Below, piece after piece: positions 1-6,091 of a stretch of 6,855 nucleotides of DNA. The stretch lies in assembly GCA_025964075.1 (NCBI GenBank), contig JAOPZQ010000677.1:1-6855 (forward strand), written 5' to 3'. A program made the translations under genes and the position numbers. Every line of letters starts with the position of its first letter. The first letter of the stretch is position 1. The notes under the pieces were generated by a model. That model saw nothing but the letters and a program-made list of their open reading frames with translations, searched no databases and was not told where the DNA came from. The stretch comes from Solirubrobacterales bacterium (GTDB lineage: Bacteria > Actinomycetota > Thermoleophilia > Solirubrobacterales > Solirubrobacteraceae).

Positions 1-148
1 CGCGGCGGACGCCGCCGAGCGCGCCCGGCTCGGCCGAGCCGCCCGGTACTCGACCCGGGCGCACTCCTGCGAGGTGGCGATGGTCCGGCTCGCCGCGCTC
101 TACGACGAGGCGCTCCCGCCCGCCGAGCCCGCCCAGGCCGCGGCCTGA
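1..148 (+). CDS. C-terminal end of a truncated gene, possibly a glycosyltransferase
   Basis: An open frame enters from the left edge (first full codon at base 2) and ends at TGA 146-148, leaving 48 residues. The visible part is a charged Ala/Arg-rich helix containing ARLGRAARYSTRAHS, then VRLAALYDEAL, then a Pro/Ala-rich tail. A helix of the form 'R-LG-AAR ... S ... L-ALY-EAL' at the extreme C-terminus is common in family 4 (GT-B) glycosyltransferases, so that is my best guess. No catalytic part is visible and other helical C-termini could look alike. The gene converges on the topoisomerase IB gene; only three bases separate the two stop codons. That the frame is coding is likely; the product is uncertain. 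Confidence 0.45.
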   Translation, partial: AADAAERARLGRAARYSTRAHSCEVAMVRLAALYDEALPPAEPAQAAA

Positions 149-151
149 GGC

Positions 152-1219
152 TCACGCCGCTTCGAGCTCCTCGACGCCGGGCGCGTCCTCGTCGCCGGCG
201 ATGAGGTCGAGCACGGCGCCCTCGACCCGCCGTGGCACCTCGAGATCCGACGGCGTGTCCTCGTCCCCCGGCTCGGCCAGGTCGGCGAGGCGCTCGGCGA
301 TGGTCAGGCCGCCCTCGTAGCGGTCGATCACCCGGGGGTCGATGTAGGACGCGCGGCAGACCGCGGGTGTGTTGCCGAGGTAGAAGGCGACCTCCTTGAC
401 GGCCGCCGTGACCGCCCGCTTGCGCGCCGTCCTCGACGCCGCCTCGCGGCCGTTCGTGGCGAGCGCGACCGCGGCGAGCACGGTGGCGTTCCACGTGCGG
501 AAGTCCTTCGCCGAGTGCTCGCCGCCGGTCAGCTCCTTGAGGTAGGCGTTGATCTCGTCCGACTTCACGTCGCGCCAGCGGCCGTTCTCGGCGCGGTAGG
601 CGAGCAGTTCGCGGCCCCCGCCGCGGCGCCGCTTGAGCGCGGCGACGAGGTCGAGCACGTCGGGGTCGGCGATCGACTGCACGCGCCGCTGGCCGGACTT
701 CGCCGGGTAGTCGAAGACCACGGCGTCGCCGTCGATCGTCACGTGCTCCTTGAGGATCGTCGCGAGGCCGTAGGACTCGTTTGTCTGCGCGTAGTCCTCG
801 CTGCCGATGCGGAAGAAGCCGATGTCGAGGAGCCGCACCGCCAGCGCCAGCGCCCGGCGCCGGTCGAGGTCGGGCCGCGCGAGATCCCGCGCGACGCCGC
901 GCCGCAGCGAGGGGAGCGACCGCGCGAACGCGATCATCGACTCGAACTTCTCGGCGTCGCGCCGCTCGCGCCACCGGTCGTGGTAGCGGTACTGCTTGCG
1001 CCCGCGGTCGTCGACTCCGGTGGCCTGGATGTGCCCCATCGGATGGACGCAGATCCACACGTCGCGCCACGCGGGCGGGATCGCCAGGGCGCCGATGCGC
1101 GCCAGCACGTCCGAGTCCTCGATCGGCTCGCCGTTCTCGCCGAGGTAGGAGAAGCCGCGACCGCGCTTGACGCGGGCGATCCCGGGGCCCGAGCAGTCGA
1201 CGCGGCGGAGGCGGGGCAT
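152..1219 (-). CDS. DNA topoisomerase IB (poxvirus/bacterial type)
   Basis: This encodes a type IB topoisomerase, which nicks one strand through a 3'-phosphotyrosine, lets the duplex swivel and reseals it, relaxing both supercoil signs without ATP. Starting at ATG 1219 gives 355 residues, the usual bacterial length. The N-terminal domain opens with MPRLRRVDCSGPGI and includes IPPAWRDVWI and the GHIQATGVD segment (about 46-70). The catalytic domain shows Arg137 (FFRIGS), Lys174 (YPAKSG), Arg241 (DFRTW) and the nucleophile Tyr292 (CRASYIDP). The position equal to vaccinia His265 is Asn283 (LGNTPAV), a change I recall in other bacterial members. The tail after about 315 is acidic. A longer reading from TTG 1255 adds 12 residues unlike the family, so ATG 1219 is preferred although neither has a strong Shine-Dalgarno. 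It lies 49 bases after the ParA stop and is probably the last gene of the operon. Confidence 0.95.
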   Translation of the reverse strand: MPRLRRVDCSGPGIARVKRGRGFSYLGENGEPIEDSDVLARIGALAIPPAWRDVWICVHPMGHIQATGVDDRGRKQYRYHDRWRERRDAEKFESMIAFARSLPSLRRGVARDLARPDLDRRRALALAVRLLDIGFFRIGSEDYAQTNESYGLATILKEHVTIDGDAVVFDYPAKSGQRRVQSIADPDVLDLVAALKRRRGGGRELLAYRAENGRWRDVKSDEINAYLKELTGGEHSAKDFRTWNATVLAAVALATNGREAASRTARKRAVTAAVKEVAFYLGNTPAVCRASYIDPRVIDRYEGGLTIAERLADLAEPGDEDTPSDLEVPRRVEGAVLDLIAGDEDAPGVEELEAA

Positions 1220-1268
1220 AGCGGGATGGGGCTGCCCGCCGCCGGCCGCTCCCAATCGGCTGGCGCCG

Positions 1269-2018
1269 CTACACCTCCACGCGCCGACGCACTTCGACCC
1301 ACAGGTCCTGATACGCCTTCGCCGACCGGCTGCGCGGTGCGAACTCGGCGATCGCCGTGCGGTGGACGCCCATGCGTTCGACGTCCGCAGCGGCGGGGAT
1401 CGCCGTCTCGAGCACGCTCGGGTGCTCCTCGCGGAGGCGCTCCATCACCTCGCGGTGCAGGCGCTTGCGTCCGTCGACCATCGAGAAGAACGCCAGGACC
1501 TGAGGGCCGCCCCCGCCGTCGGCCGCGAGGACGGTCCGCAGCTGCTCGAACGTGCGCGACGACAGCGTCGCCGGGACGAGTGGGACGAGCAGCGCGTCCG
1601 CCGCCTCGAACACGCTCTCGGAGACGAGCGAGATGCTCGGCGGGCAGTCGAGCACGATGTAGTCGTACTCGTCGGCGAGCGGGGCGAGCACGCGGGCGAG
1701 CCGCTGCGTCGGCTTCTTCGTCGCGTCGAGGGCGAGGTCCATGTGGCGGTAGGAGAAGTCCGCGGGCAGCAGATCGAGCCGCTCGTAGTCGGTGCCCTTG
1801 ATCAAGACGTCGACGTCGCTCTTGCCGAGCACGAGCTTCCGGCCGCCGCCCTTCACCCGCGGTCTCACGCGGAAGAGGAACGTGCTCGCCCCCTGCGGAT
1901 CGAGGTCCCACAGCAGCGTGCGCGCCCCATCGCGCGCGGCGAGGTAGGCGAGGTTCACGGCCGCCGAGGTCTTCCCCACGCCGCCCTTGATGTTGTACGT
2001 CGCGAGCGTCCGGCTCAC
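1269..2018 (-). CDS. ParA/Soj-family ATPase (orphan, no ParB nearby)
   Basis: This is a ParA-type P-loop ATPase of 249 residues. The deviant Walker A motif KGGVGKT is at 11-17, with the signature lysine Lys11 and the P-loop lysine Lys16. The A' motif DLDPQG is at 38-43 and Walker B IVLDCPPS at 121-128. Family members dimerise on ATP, bind DNA or a surface, and move chromosomes, plasmids or protein cargo. The N-terminus runs straight into the P-loop (MSRTLATYNIKGG), so there is no HTH extension as in plasmid type Ia ParA. The start is GTG 2018, fixed by a GGAGG five bases upstream. No ParB gene is present and I saw no parS-like GTTTCAC palindrome, so this is probably not the chromosomal partition ParA; an orphan ParA that positions another complex is likelier. 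It sits 49 bases after the CHAD gene and 49 before topoisomerase IB. Confidence 0.93.
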   Translation of the reverse strand: MSRTLATYNIKGGVGKTSAAVNLAYLAARDGARTLLWDLDPQGASTFLFRVRPRVKGGGRKLVLGKSDVDVLIKGTDYERLDLLPADFSYRHMDLALDATKKPTQRLARVLAPLADEYDYIVLDCPPSISLVSESVFEAADALLVPLVPATLSSRTFEQLRTVLAADGGGGPQVLAFFSMVDGRKRLHREVMERLREEHPSVLETAIPAAADVERMGVHRTAIAEFAPRSRSAKAYQDLWVEVRRRVEV

Positions 2019-2023
2019 GCGGG

Positions 2024-2028
2024 CCTCC
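2024..2028 (-). promoter_or_regulatory. Shine-Dalgarno of the ParA-type gene
   Basis: CCTCC on the plus strand reads GGAGG on the transcript, with five bases before the GTG start at 2018. It decides this non-ATG start and suggests ParA is translated independently of the CHAD gene upstream. Confidence 0.75.
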
Positions 2029-2067
2029 GCTCGCCATCCAGGCGCGCCGAAATGGAGACCGGGTGAG

Positions 2068-3621
2068 TCATCCGGCTGCGAAGGTGTCCTTGACGAGCGC
2101 CCGCTGCTCCTTCGACGCGAACGCGGCGAAGCGCTCGGCGAACTCGGCGCGCGCCTCGCCCTGCTCGCGCTCGAGCCGGTCGACGAGCAGGCCCATCGCC
2201 ATCAGCGCCGCGGCGCCGTCGTCGAGGGCGACGACGTCCTCGCGCAGCGCCCGGATCGTCTCTGCCTGGACCTGCCGGTCCTGGAAGCGGCCGAGCACGT
2301 CCTGCAGCGACTTCAGCGACTTGACCATCGGCTTGACGACGTCCTCGGGGAAGACGCTCCCGAAGAGCTCGAGCAGGTAGCGCAGCTCCTTGCCCTTCTT
2401 GCGCAGGTCGTGCAGCGCCTCGTGGGGGCTGTCGTCGTCGATCGCCGCTCCCATCTTCAGCATGCGACGGTGGACCTTGGCGATCCGCTCGCCGGCCACC
2501 GCCGCGATCGGCCGCCGCGCGTCGGGCCGATCGATCTCCTGGGCGTCGGCGAGCGAGGCGACGAAGGCGCGCCAGCCGGCGAGCAGCGTCTCGGTGCGGG
2601 AGGAGGAGAGGGCCGCGACCATGCGCCGCCACTCGTGCTCGCGCCGGTCTCGCAGCAGCCCTTCGAGCGGGTCGAGATCTGCGACGTGCGCGGTGGGGAC
2701 CGCCGAGCGGAACGCGTCGAAGTCGAGGAGGTAGACGTCGAGGTCGCGCGTCGGGCCGGTCACCTGCTGGAGCCAGCGGAACGCGGAGCGGAAGCTCGCC
2801 AGTGGGCCGGGCGGGAAGACGCCCTCGAGCTGGCGCTGGAGCGAGCGGGTGCGGCGGACGGACACCCGGAGGTCGTGGAGGAACTCGGTGTCGAGGTCGG
2901 CCAGCGTCCCCGGGAGGTTCGCTTCGATGACCGCCGCGAGGCCGGCGGCGACGATCGCCGCCGCCTCGTCGGCCCGCTGGCGGGGCCGGAGCTCGACCTT
3001 GACCTTCGACGGCACGCCGCCGGGGTGGCCGCCGGCGGCCGCGACGGCGTCGTCGTGCAGGGGCGCGCCCGCCTCGCGATAGCCGAGCTCGTCCTCGAGC
3101 GTGCGCCGTACGCGGGACAGCGCCCTGTCGTAGCCCCGGACCGCGCGGACGTGCAGCCGGGGTGCGAGCGGGAGCCCCTGCCGGCCCGGACCGACGAGCC
3201 TCGGGTCTTCGACGGCGAGCCGGACCACCGTCTTGCGCTGGCCGTTCAGGACGCGGAGGGCGGCGAGGCGGCTGCGCACGCGCGCGACCGGAACGAGCGC
3301 GCGCATCTCGATCAGCGGCTCGAGGAGCTCGCGCAGCGGCCCGGGCAGCAGGTCGGCGGCGAGCACGCGCTCGGGAGCATCGGCGCTCGGCGCGCTCGCC
3401 CGCTCGCGGTAGCCCCCCGCGTCGAGCACCACCAGACGTCCGTCGTCGTGCACCGCGACGAGTCCGGCTCCGTGGACGCGACCGTCGAACGTGTCGTAGA
3501 ACGTCCGGTCCGCGGCGCGCGTGCCATCGGGCTCCACGTCGAGATGCGCCCTCAGCGCCCCGACGATCGCGGCCTCCTCGACGCCCTCGGGCAGGAGATA
3601 CTGAGCGCCGTCGACCGCCAT
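2068..3621 (-). CDS. CHAD domain protein with degenerate N-terminal CYTH domain
   Basis: This 517-residue protein has two parts. Residues about 5-205 resemble a CYTH (triphosphate tunnel) domain: TFYDTFDGRVHGAGL at 40-54 matches the 'YYDT-dG-L--aG--L' stretch, and ALRVLNGQRKTVVRLAVE (121-138) matches the 'R-----dG--v----D/E' strand. The N-terminal ExExK metal/phosphate motif is missing (the protein begins MAVDGAQYLLPEG), so catalysis is doubtful. Residues about 215-510 form a CHAD domain with its two helical halves: FLHDLRVSVRRTRSLQR (247-263) with TRDLDVY (291-297), and LHDLRKKGKELRYLLELF (403-420) with LQDVLGRFQD (439-448). The conserved His and Arg/Lys rows are those that bind polyphosphate in characterised CHAD proteins, so polyphosphate binding or granule targeting is the likely role. 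The start is ATG 3621, 21 bases after the Ku stop, with only a weak Shine-Dalgarno. Confidence 0.9.
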   Translation of the reverse strand: MAVDGAQYLLPEGVEEAAIVGALRAHLDVEPDGTRAADRTFYDTFDGRVHGAGLVAVHDDGRLVVLDAGGYRERASAPSADAPERVLAADLLPGPLRELLEPLIEMRALVPVARVRSRLAALRVLNGQRKTVVRLAVEDPRLVGPGRQGLPLAPRLHVRAVRGYDRALSRVRRTLEDELGYREAGAPLHDDAVAAAGGHPGGVPSKVKVELRPRQRADEAAAIVAAGLAAVIEANLPGTLADLDTEFLHDLRVSVRRTRSLQRQLEGVFPPGPLASFRSAFRWLQQVTGPTRDLDVYLLDFDAFRSAVPTAHVADLDPLEGLLRDRREHEWRRMVAALSSSRTETLLAGWRAFVASLADAQEIDRPDARRPIAAVAGERIAKVHRRMLKMGAAIDDDSPHEALHDLRKKGKELRYLLELFGSVFPEDVVKPMVKSLKSLQDVLGRFQDRQVQAETIRALREDVVALDDGAAALMAMGLLVDRLEREQGEARAEFAERFAAFASKEQRALVKDTFAAG

Positions 3622-3642
3622 GGCGCAGGGACGGTATCGTGG

Positions 3643-4587
3643 CTACGACTTGCGCGAGCGCGACCCGGCGCCCGCCTTGGGCTTGGCCTTCGCCTCGCCT
3701 GACTTCGCCTTCGCGCCGTTGGAGGACGACGCCTTCGCCTTGGGCTTCTCGGCCGCCTTGGGCTTCTCGGCCGCCTTGGCCTTCTCGGTCGCCTTGTCGG
3801 AGTCGCCGCGCACCGCCGCGAGGCTCGCCTCGAGCGCCGCCATCAGGTCGGGCACCTCCTCGCGCTCCTCGGCCTCGGGCTGCACAGCGATCTCCTCACC
3901 CGCGGCCTTGCGCTCGATCAGGTCGAGGACGCGCTCGCGGTAGGAGTCCCGGTAGGTCGAGGGATCCCAGTCGCCCGCCAGCGACTCGATCAGCTGCTCG
4001 GCCATCTTCAGCTCGCGGTCGTTCACCTCGACGTCGGCGATCGCGTCGAGCTCGTCGAGCGACTCCGGCGGCACGACCTCGTCCGCGTAGTTCATCGTCG
4101 ACATGACCATGACCCCGTTGTCCGCGGCGCGCAGGGCGCACAGCGTCTGCTTGGAGCGCAGCACGACGCGGGCGATGCCGACCTTGCCGGACTCCTTCAT
4201 CGCCTCGAGCAGCAGCCGGTAGCTCTTCGCGGCGCCGGTGCTCGGCGCGAGGTAATAGGGATGGTCGAAGTAGAGCGGGTCGATGTCGTCGAGGTCGACG
4301 AAGTCCTCGATGTCGATGGTGCGCGATGCCTCGGGGTCGAGCGCCTCGAGCTCCTCGGGCTCGATCACCACGTAGCGGTCGGGCGCGAGCTCGTAGCCCT
4401 TGACGATGCGCTCGTACGGCACCTCCTCGCCGGTCGCGGCGCTCACGCGCTTCTGGCGCACGCGGGCCCCGGACTCGGAGTCGAGCTGGTGGAACCGGAC
4501 CGTCTTCGACGAGACGGCGCTGTAGAGCTTGACCGGCACGTTCACGAGCCCGAAGGAGATCGCGCCGGTCCAGATCGCGCGGGGCAT
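3643..4587 (-). CDS. ku: Ku protein, non-homologous end joining
   Basis: Bacterial Ku forms a homodimeric ring on broken DNA ends and recruits the ligase LigD. From ATG 4587 the protein has 314 residues and begins with the family signature MPRAIWTGAISFGLVNVP, followed by VKLYSAV and FHQLD. The core continues through GEEVPYERIVKGYE (53-66), IDIEDFVDLDDIDP (91-104) and the beta-barrel/arm region to about residue 200. Residues about 205-260 would include the LigD-contacting part. The last 50 residues are a disordered Lys/Ala tail with 14 lysines, partly built from an 18-base tandem repeat; lysine-rich tails of this sort bind DNA in mycobacterial Ku. GTG 4605 would add six residues (MGSLNG) unlike the family, so ATG 4587 is preferred; no clear Shine-Dalgarno is seen for either. 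No LigD lies in the window. Gaps are 31 bases to the HAD gene and 21 to the CHAD gene. Confidence 0.96.
   Translation of the reverse strand: MPRAIWTGAISFGLVNVPVKLYSAVSSKTVRFHQLDSESGARVRQKRVSAATGEEVPYERIVKGYELAPDRYVVIEPEELEALDPEASRTIDIEDFVDLDDIDPLYFDHPYYLAPSTGAAKSYRLLLEAMKESGKVGIARVVLRSKQTLCALRAADNGVMVMSTMNYADEVVPPESLDELDAIADVEVNDRELKMAEQLIESLAGDWDPSTYRDSYRERVLDLIERKAAGEEIAVQPEAEEREEVPDLMAALEASLAAVRGDSDKATEKAKAAEKPKAAEKPKAKASSSNGAKAKSGEAKAKPKAGAGSRSRKS
3737..3790. repeat. 18-base tandem repeat, three units, inside the Ku tail
   Basis: Units are at 3737-3754, 3755-3772 and 3773-3790, followed by the first six bases of a fourth at 3791. Units one and two are identical (GCCTTGGGCTTCTCGGCC) and unit three differs at two bases. 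On the coding strand each unit encodes six residues of the type EKPKAA, so copy-number change stays in frame and only alters the lysine-rich tail length. Confidence 0.85.
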
Positions 4588-4603
4588 TCCGTTCAGGCTA
4601 CCC

Positions 4604-4619
4604 ACCCGTGCGCGCGGGT
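4604..4619 (-). other. Short hairpin at the HAD-Ku junction
   Basis: ACCCG (4604-4608) and CGGGT (4615-4619) are perfect inverted copies around a six-base loop. The stem includes the first stop-codon base of the phosphatase gene as read on the plus strand (4619-4621). There is no T-run on either side, so it is weak evidence for a terminator; it could slow ribosomes or protect an mRNA end. Five-base GC stems also arise by chance at this composition. Confidence 0.3.
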
Positions 4620-5278
4620 CAACTGCTGAGCGACGTCTTGCCGATCCCGTCCCTCAGGTCGGCGAGCGACGCGAACACCGTCTCCGCGCCGGCGTCGAGC
4701 AGCTCCTGCGCGCCGAACCCGCCGGTGAGCAGACCGATCGTCGGCAGGCCGGCGCGGGCCGCCGCCTCGACGTCGAAGACGGAGTCGCCGACCATCAGCG
4801 CGCGCTCGGGACGGTCGAGCTTCTCGAGGGCCGCCTGGACGACGTCGGGCGCCGGCTTCGTCTTCTCGACGTCGGCGGAGGTGGTCCACCCGGCCACCTC
4901 GTCGCGCACGCCGAGCAGGTCGAGATAGCGGTCGACCTCCTGCGCCTTGGCGGAGGAGGAGAGCACGACGTCGTGGCCGCGCTCGCGCAGGAAGCGGACG
5001 AACTCGGCGGCGCCCGGCAGCGGCGACACGGTGGCGATCGTCGCCATGTAGAGCGTCGTCTCGGCCGCGCGGATCTCGTCGCCGTGCTCGCGCTCGACCT
5101 CCTCCCCGGCGACGGCGCTCACGAGCTGGTCGCCGCCCATCCCGATCGCGCGATGGATGCGCCACACCGGGAGGTGGACGCCGTGCTGACGGATGGCCTC
5201 GTACCAGCACAGCGCGTGCTGGTAGTTGGTGTCGACGAGCGTTCCGTCGACGTCGAGCACAACCGCCGGTGCGGGCAT
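4619..5278 (-). CDS. HAD-superfamily hydrolase (phosphoglycolate phosphatase/beta-phosphoglucomutase-like)
   Basis: From ATG 5278 this is a 219-residue HAD phosphatase with all four motifs. Motif I DVDGTLVD is at 9-16 (nucleophile Asp9, acid/base Asp11). Motif II is the serine after VVL (Ser107), motif III is Lys141 (KTKPAP) and motif IV is GDSVFDV at 164-170 (Asp165, Asp169). The helical C1 cap lies at about 17-85 between motif I and the SPLPGA segment (85-90). This architecture fits cytosolic phosphatases of small phosphorylated metabolites such as phosphoglycolate or sugar phosphates; the substrate cannot be read from the sequence. One attractive but unproven option is phosphoglycolate, which arises during repair of oxidised DNA ends, given Ku next door. 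GTG 5287 would add three residues and cannot be excluded, as neither start has a well-spaced Shine-Dalgarno. It lies 30 bases after the sigma-factor stop and 31 before Ku. Confidence 0.92.
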   Translation of the reverse strand: MPAPAVVLDVDGTLVDTNYQHALCWYEAIRQHGVHLPVWRIHRAIGMGGDQLVSAVAGEEVEREHGDEIRAAETTLYMATIATVSPLPGAAEFVRFLRERGHDVVLSSSAKAQEVDRYLDLLGVRDEVAGWTTSADVEKTKPAPDVVQAALEKLDRPERALMVGDSVFDVEAAARAGLPTIGLLTGGFGAQELLDAGAETVFASLADLRDGIGKTSLSS

Positions 5279-5294
5279 GTCCCGCACCGTTCCC

Positions 5295-5318
5295 GGCCGC
5301 GCGTGCGGCTACGCGGCC
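5295..5318 (-). other. GC-rich hairpin over the sigma-factor stop codon
   Basis: GGCCGCG (5295-5301) and CGCGGCC (5312-5318) form a perfect seven-base stem around a ten-base loop that contains the TAG stop (5309-5311). A second, mutually exclusive fold on the transcript pairs GCCGC with GCGGC across a four-base ACGC loop. No U-tract follows. It could be a leaky terminator, a processing site or an attenuator that lowers expression of the downstream genes relative to the sigma factor, but function is inferred from symmetry alone. Confidence 0.4.
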
Positions 5319-6079
5319 TCTTCGTTCAGCTCCCGGCCCAGCTCGGCGCTCATCTCCTCGAGCGAGCGGCGCAGCAGCCGCGAGACGTGCATCTGGGAGA
5401 TGCCGACTCGCACCGCGATCTCGCGCTGGGTGAGCCCCGCGAAGAAGCGCAGCGCGACGATCGTCCGCTCGCGGGGCGCCAGCACGTCGAGGCCGCGCGA
5501 GAGCTCGATGCGCTCGTCCGCGCGGTCGAACCCGGTGTCCATCGCACCCAGCTTGCTCACGGGCTCGCCGTCCTCGCCGATCGGCTCCTCGAGCGGGATC
5601 GTCGAATAGGCCTGCGCGCCCTGCATCGCCTCGAGCACGGCCTCCTCGGTCGAGGACGTGGCGACGGCGAGCTCGGCGATCGTCGGCGAGCGGCCGAGCC
5701 GCACCGCCAGCCGGTCGGCCTCGCGCGTGACGCGCGCGTTCAGCTCCTGGATGCCGCGCGAGACCCGCACCGACCACGTCCGGTCGCGGAAGTGGCGCTT
5801 GATCTCACCGAGGATCGTGGGAACCGCGAATGTCGAGAAGCGCAGCTCGCGCGACAGGTCGAAGCGATCCACGGCCTTGATCAGGCCGACGCATCCGACC
5901 TGCTCGAGGTCCTCGAGCGACTCCCCACGGTTGGCGTACCGGCGGGCCAGCGTGCGCACCAGTGGGAGCATCCGCTCGATCAGTAGCCGCCGCGCCTCCC
6001 GGTCCCCCAGCTCGTGGTAGCGCCGCAGAAGCTCCAAGTCGTCGATCGCCTCGCCAACGCCCGGCGGCGTGTCGATCAT
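5309..6079 (-). CDS. RNA polymerase sigma factor, SigB/SigF/SigG subfamily (group 3 sigma-70)
   Basis: This 256-residue sigma factor redirects RNA polymerase to a stress-type promoter set. Region 2 spans about 31-101, with ERMLPLVRTLARRYANRG, then SLEDLEQVGCVGLIKAVDRF (core binding) and STFAVPTILGEIKRHFRD (-10 recognition). Region 3 spans about 110-185 (LNARVTREADRLAVRLGR, SPTIAELA). Region 4 spans about 195-245 with the -35-binding HTH TQREIAVRVGISQMHVSRLL (217-236). The lack of region 1.1 and the GEIKRHFRD signature point to the SigB/SigF group, usually held by an RsbW/SpoIIAB-type anti-sigma kinase; no such gene is in the window. A strong AAGGAGG at 6092-6098 rules out the longer frame from 6205. 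It lies 12 bases before ATG 6079 but six before an in-frame TTG at 6085, so translation may begin at TTG with two extra residues. It is probably the first gene of the minus-strand operon. Confidence 0.95.
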   Translation of the reverse strand: MIDTPPGVGEAIDDLELLRRYHELGDREARRLLIERMLPLVRTLARRYANRGESLEDLEQVGCVGLIKAVDRFDLSRELRFSTFAVPTILGEIKRHFRDRTWSVRVSRGIQELNARVTREADRLAVRLGRSPTIAELAVATSSTEEAVLEAMQGAQAYSTIPLEEPIGEDGEPVSKLGAMDTGFDRADERIELSRGLDVLAPRERTIVALRFFAGLTQREIAVRVGISQMHVSRLLRRSLEEMSAELGRELNEEAA

Positions 6080-6091
6080 CGTCAAGCCGGT

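Noticed and set aside
515..1801. Plus-strand open frame (428 codons) opposite topoisomerase IB and ParA
   Set aside because: Crosses two well-supported genes and turns into Arg/Pro/Ser-rich low-complexity sequence.
2041..2048. Palindrome GGCGCGCC between CHAD and ParA genes
   Set aside because: An eight-base GC-only palindrome is expected by chance at this composition and has no neighbouring copies.
1987..3702. Long plus-strand open frame (571 codons) opposite ParA and the CHAD gene
   Set aside because: It is antisense to two genes with clear family motifs. Its product is an Arg/Ala/Glu/Val-rich string with no recognisable domain, as expected for a shadow frame in GC-rich DNA.
4529..5986. 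Long plus-strand open frame (485 codons) opposite the HAD and sigma-factor genes
   Set aside because: Fully antisense to two convincing genes; low-complexity Arg/Ala/Leu/His product without motifs.
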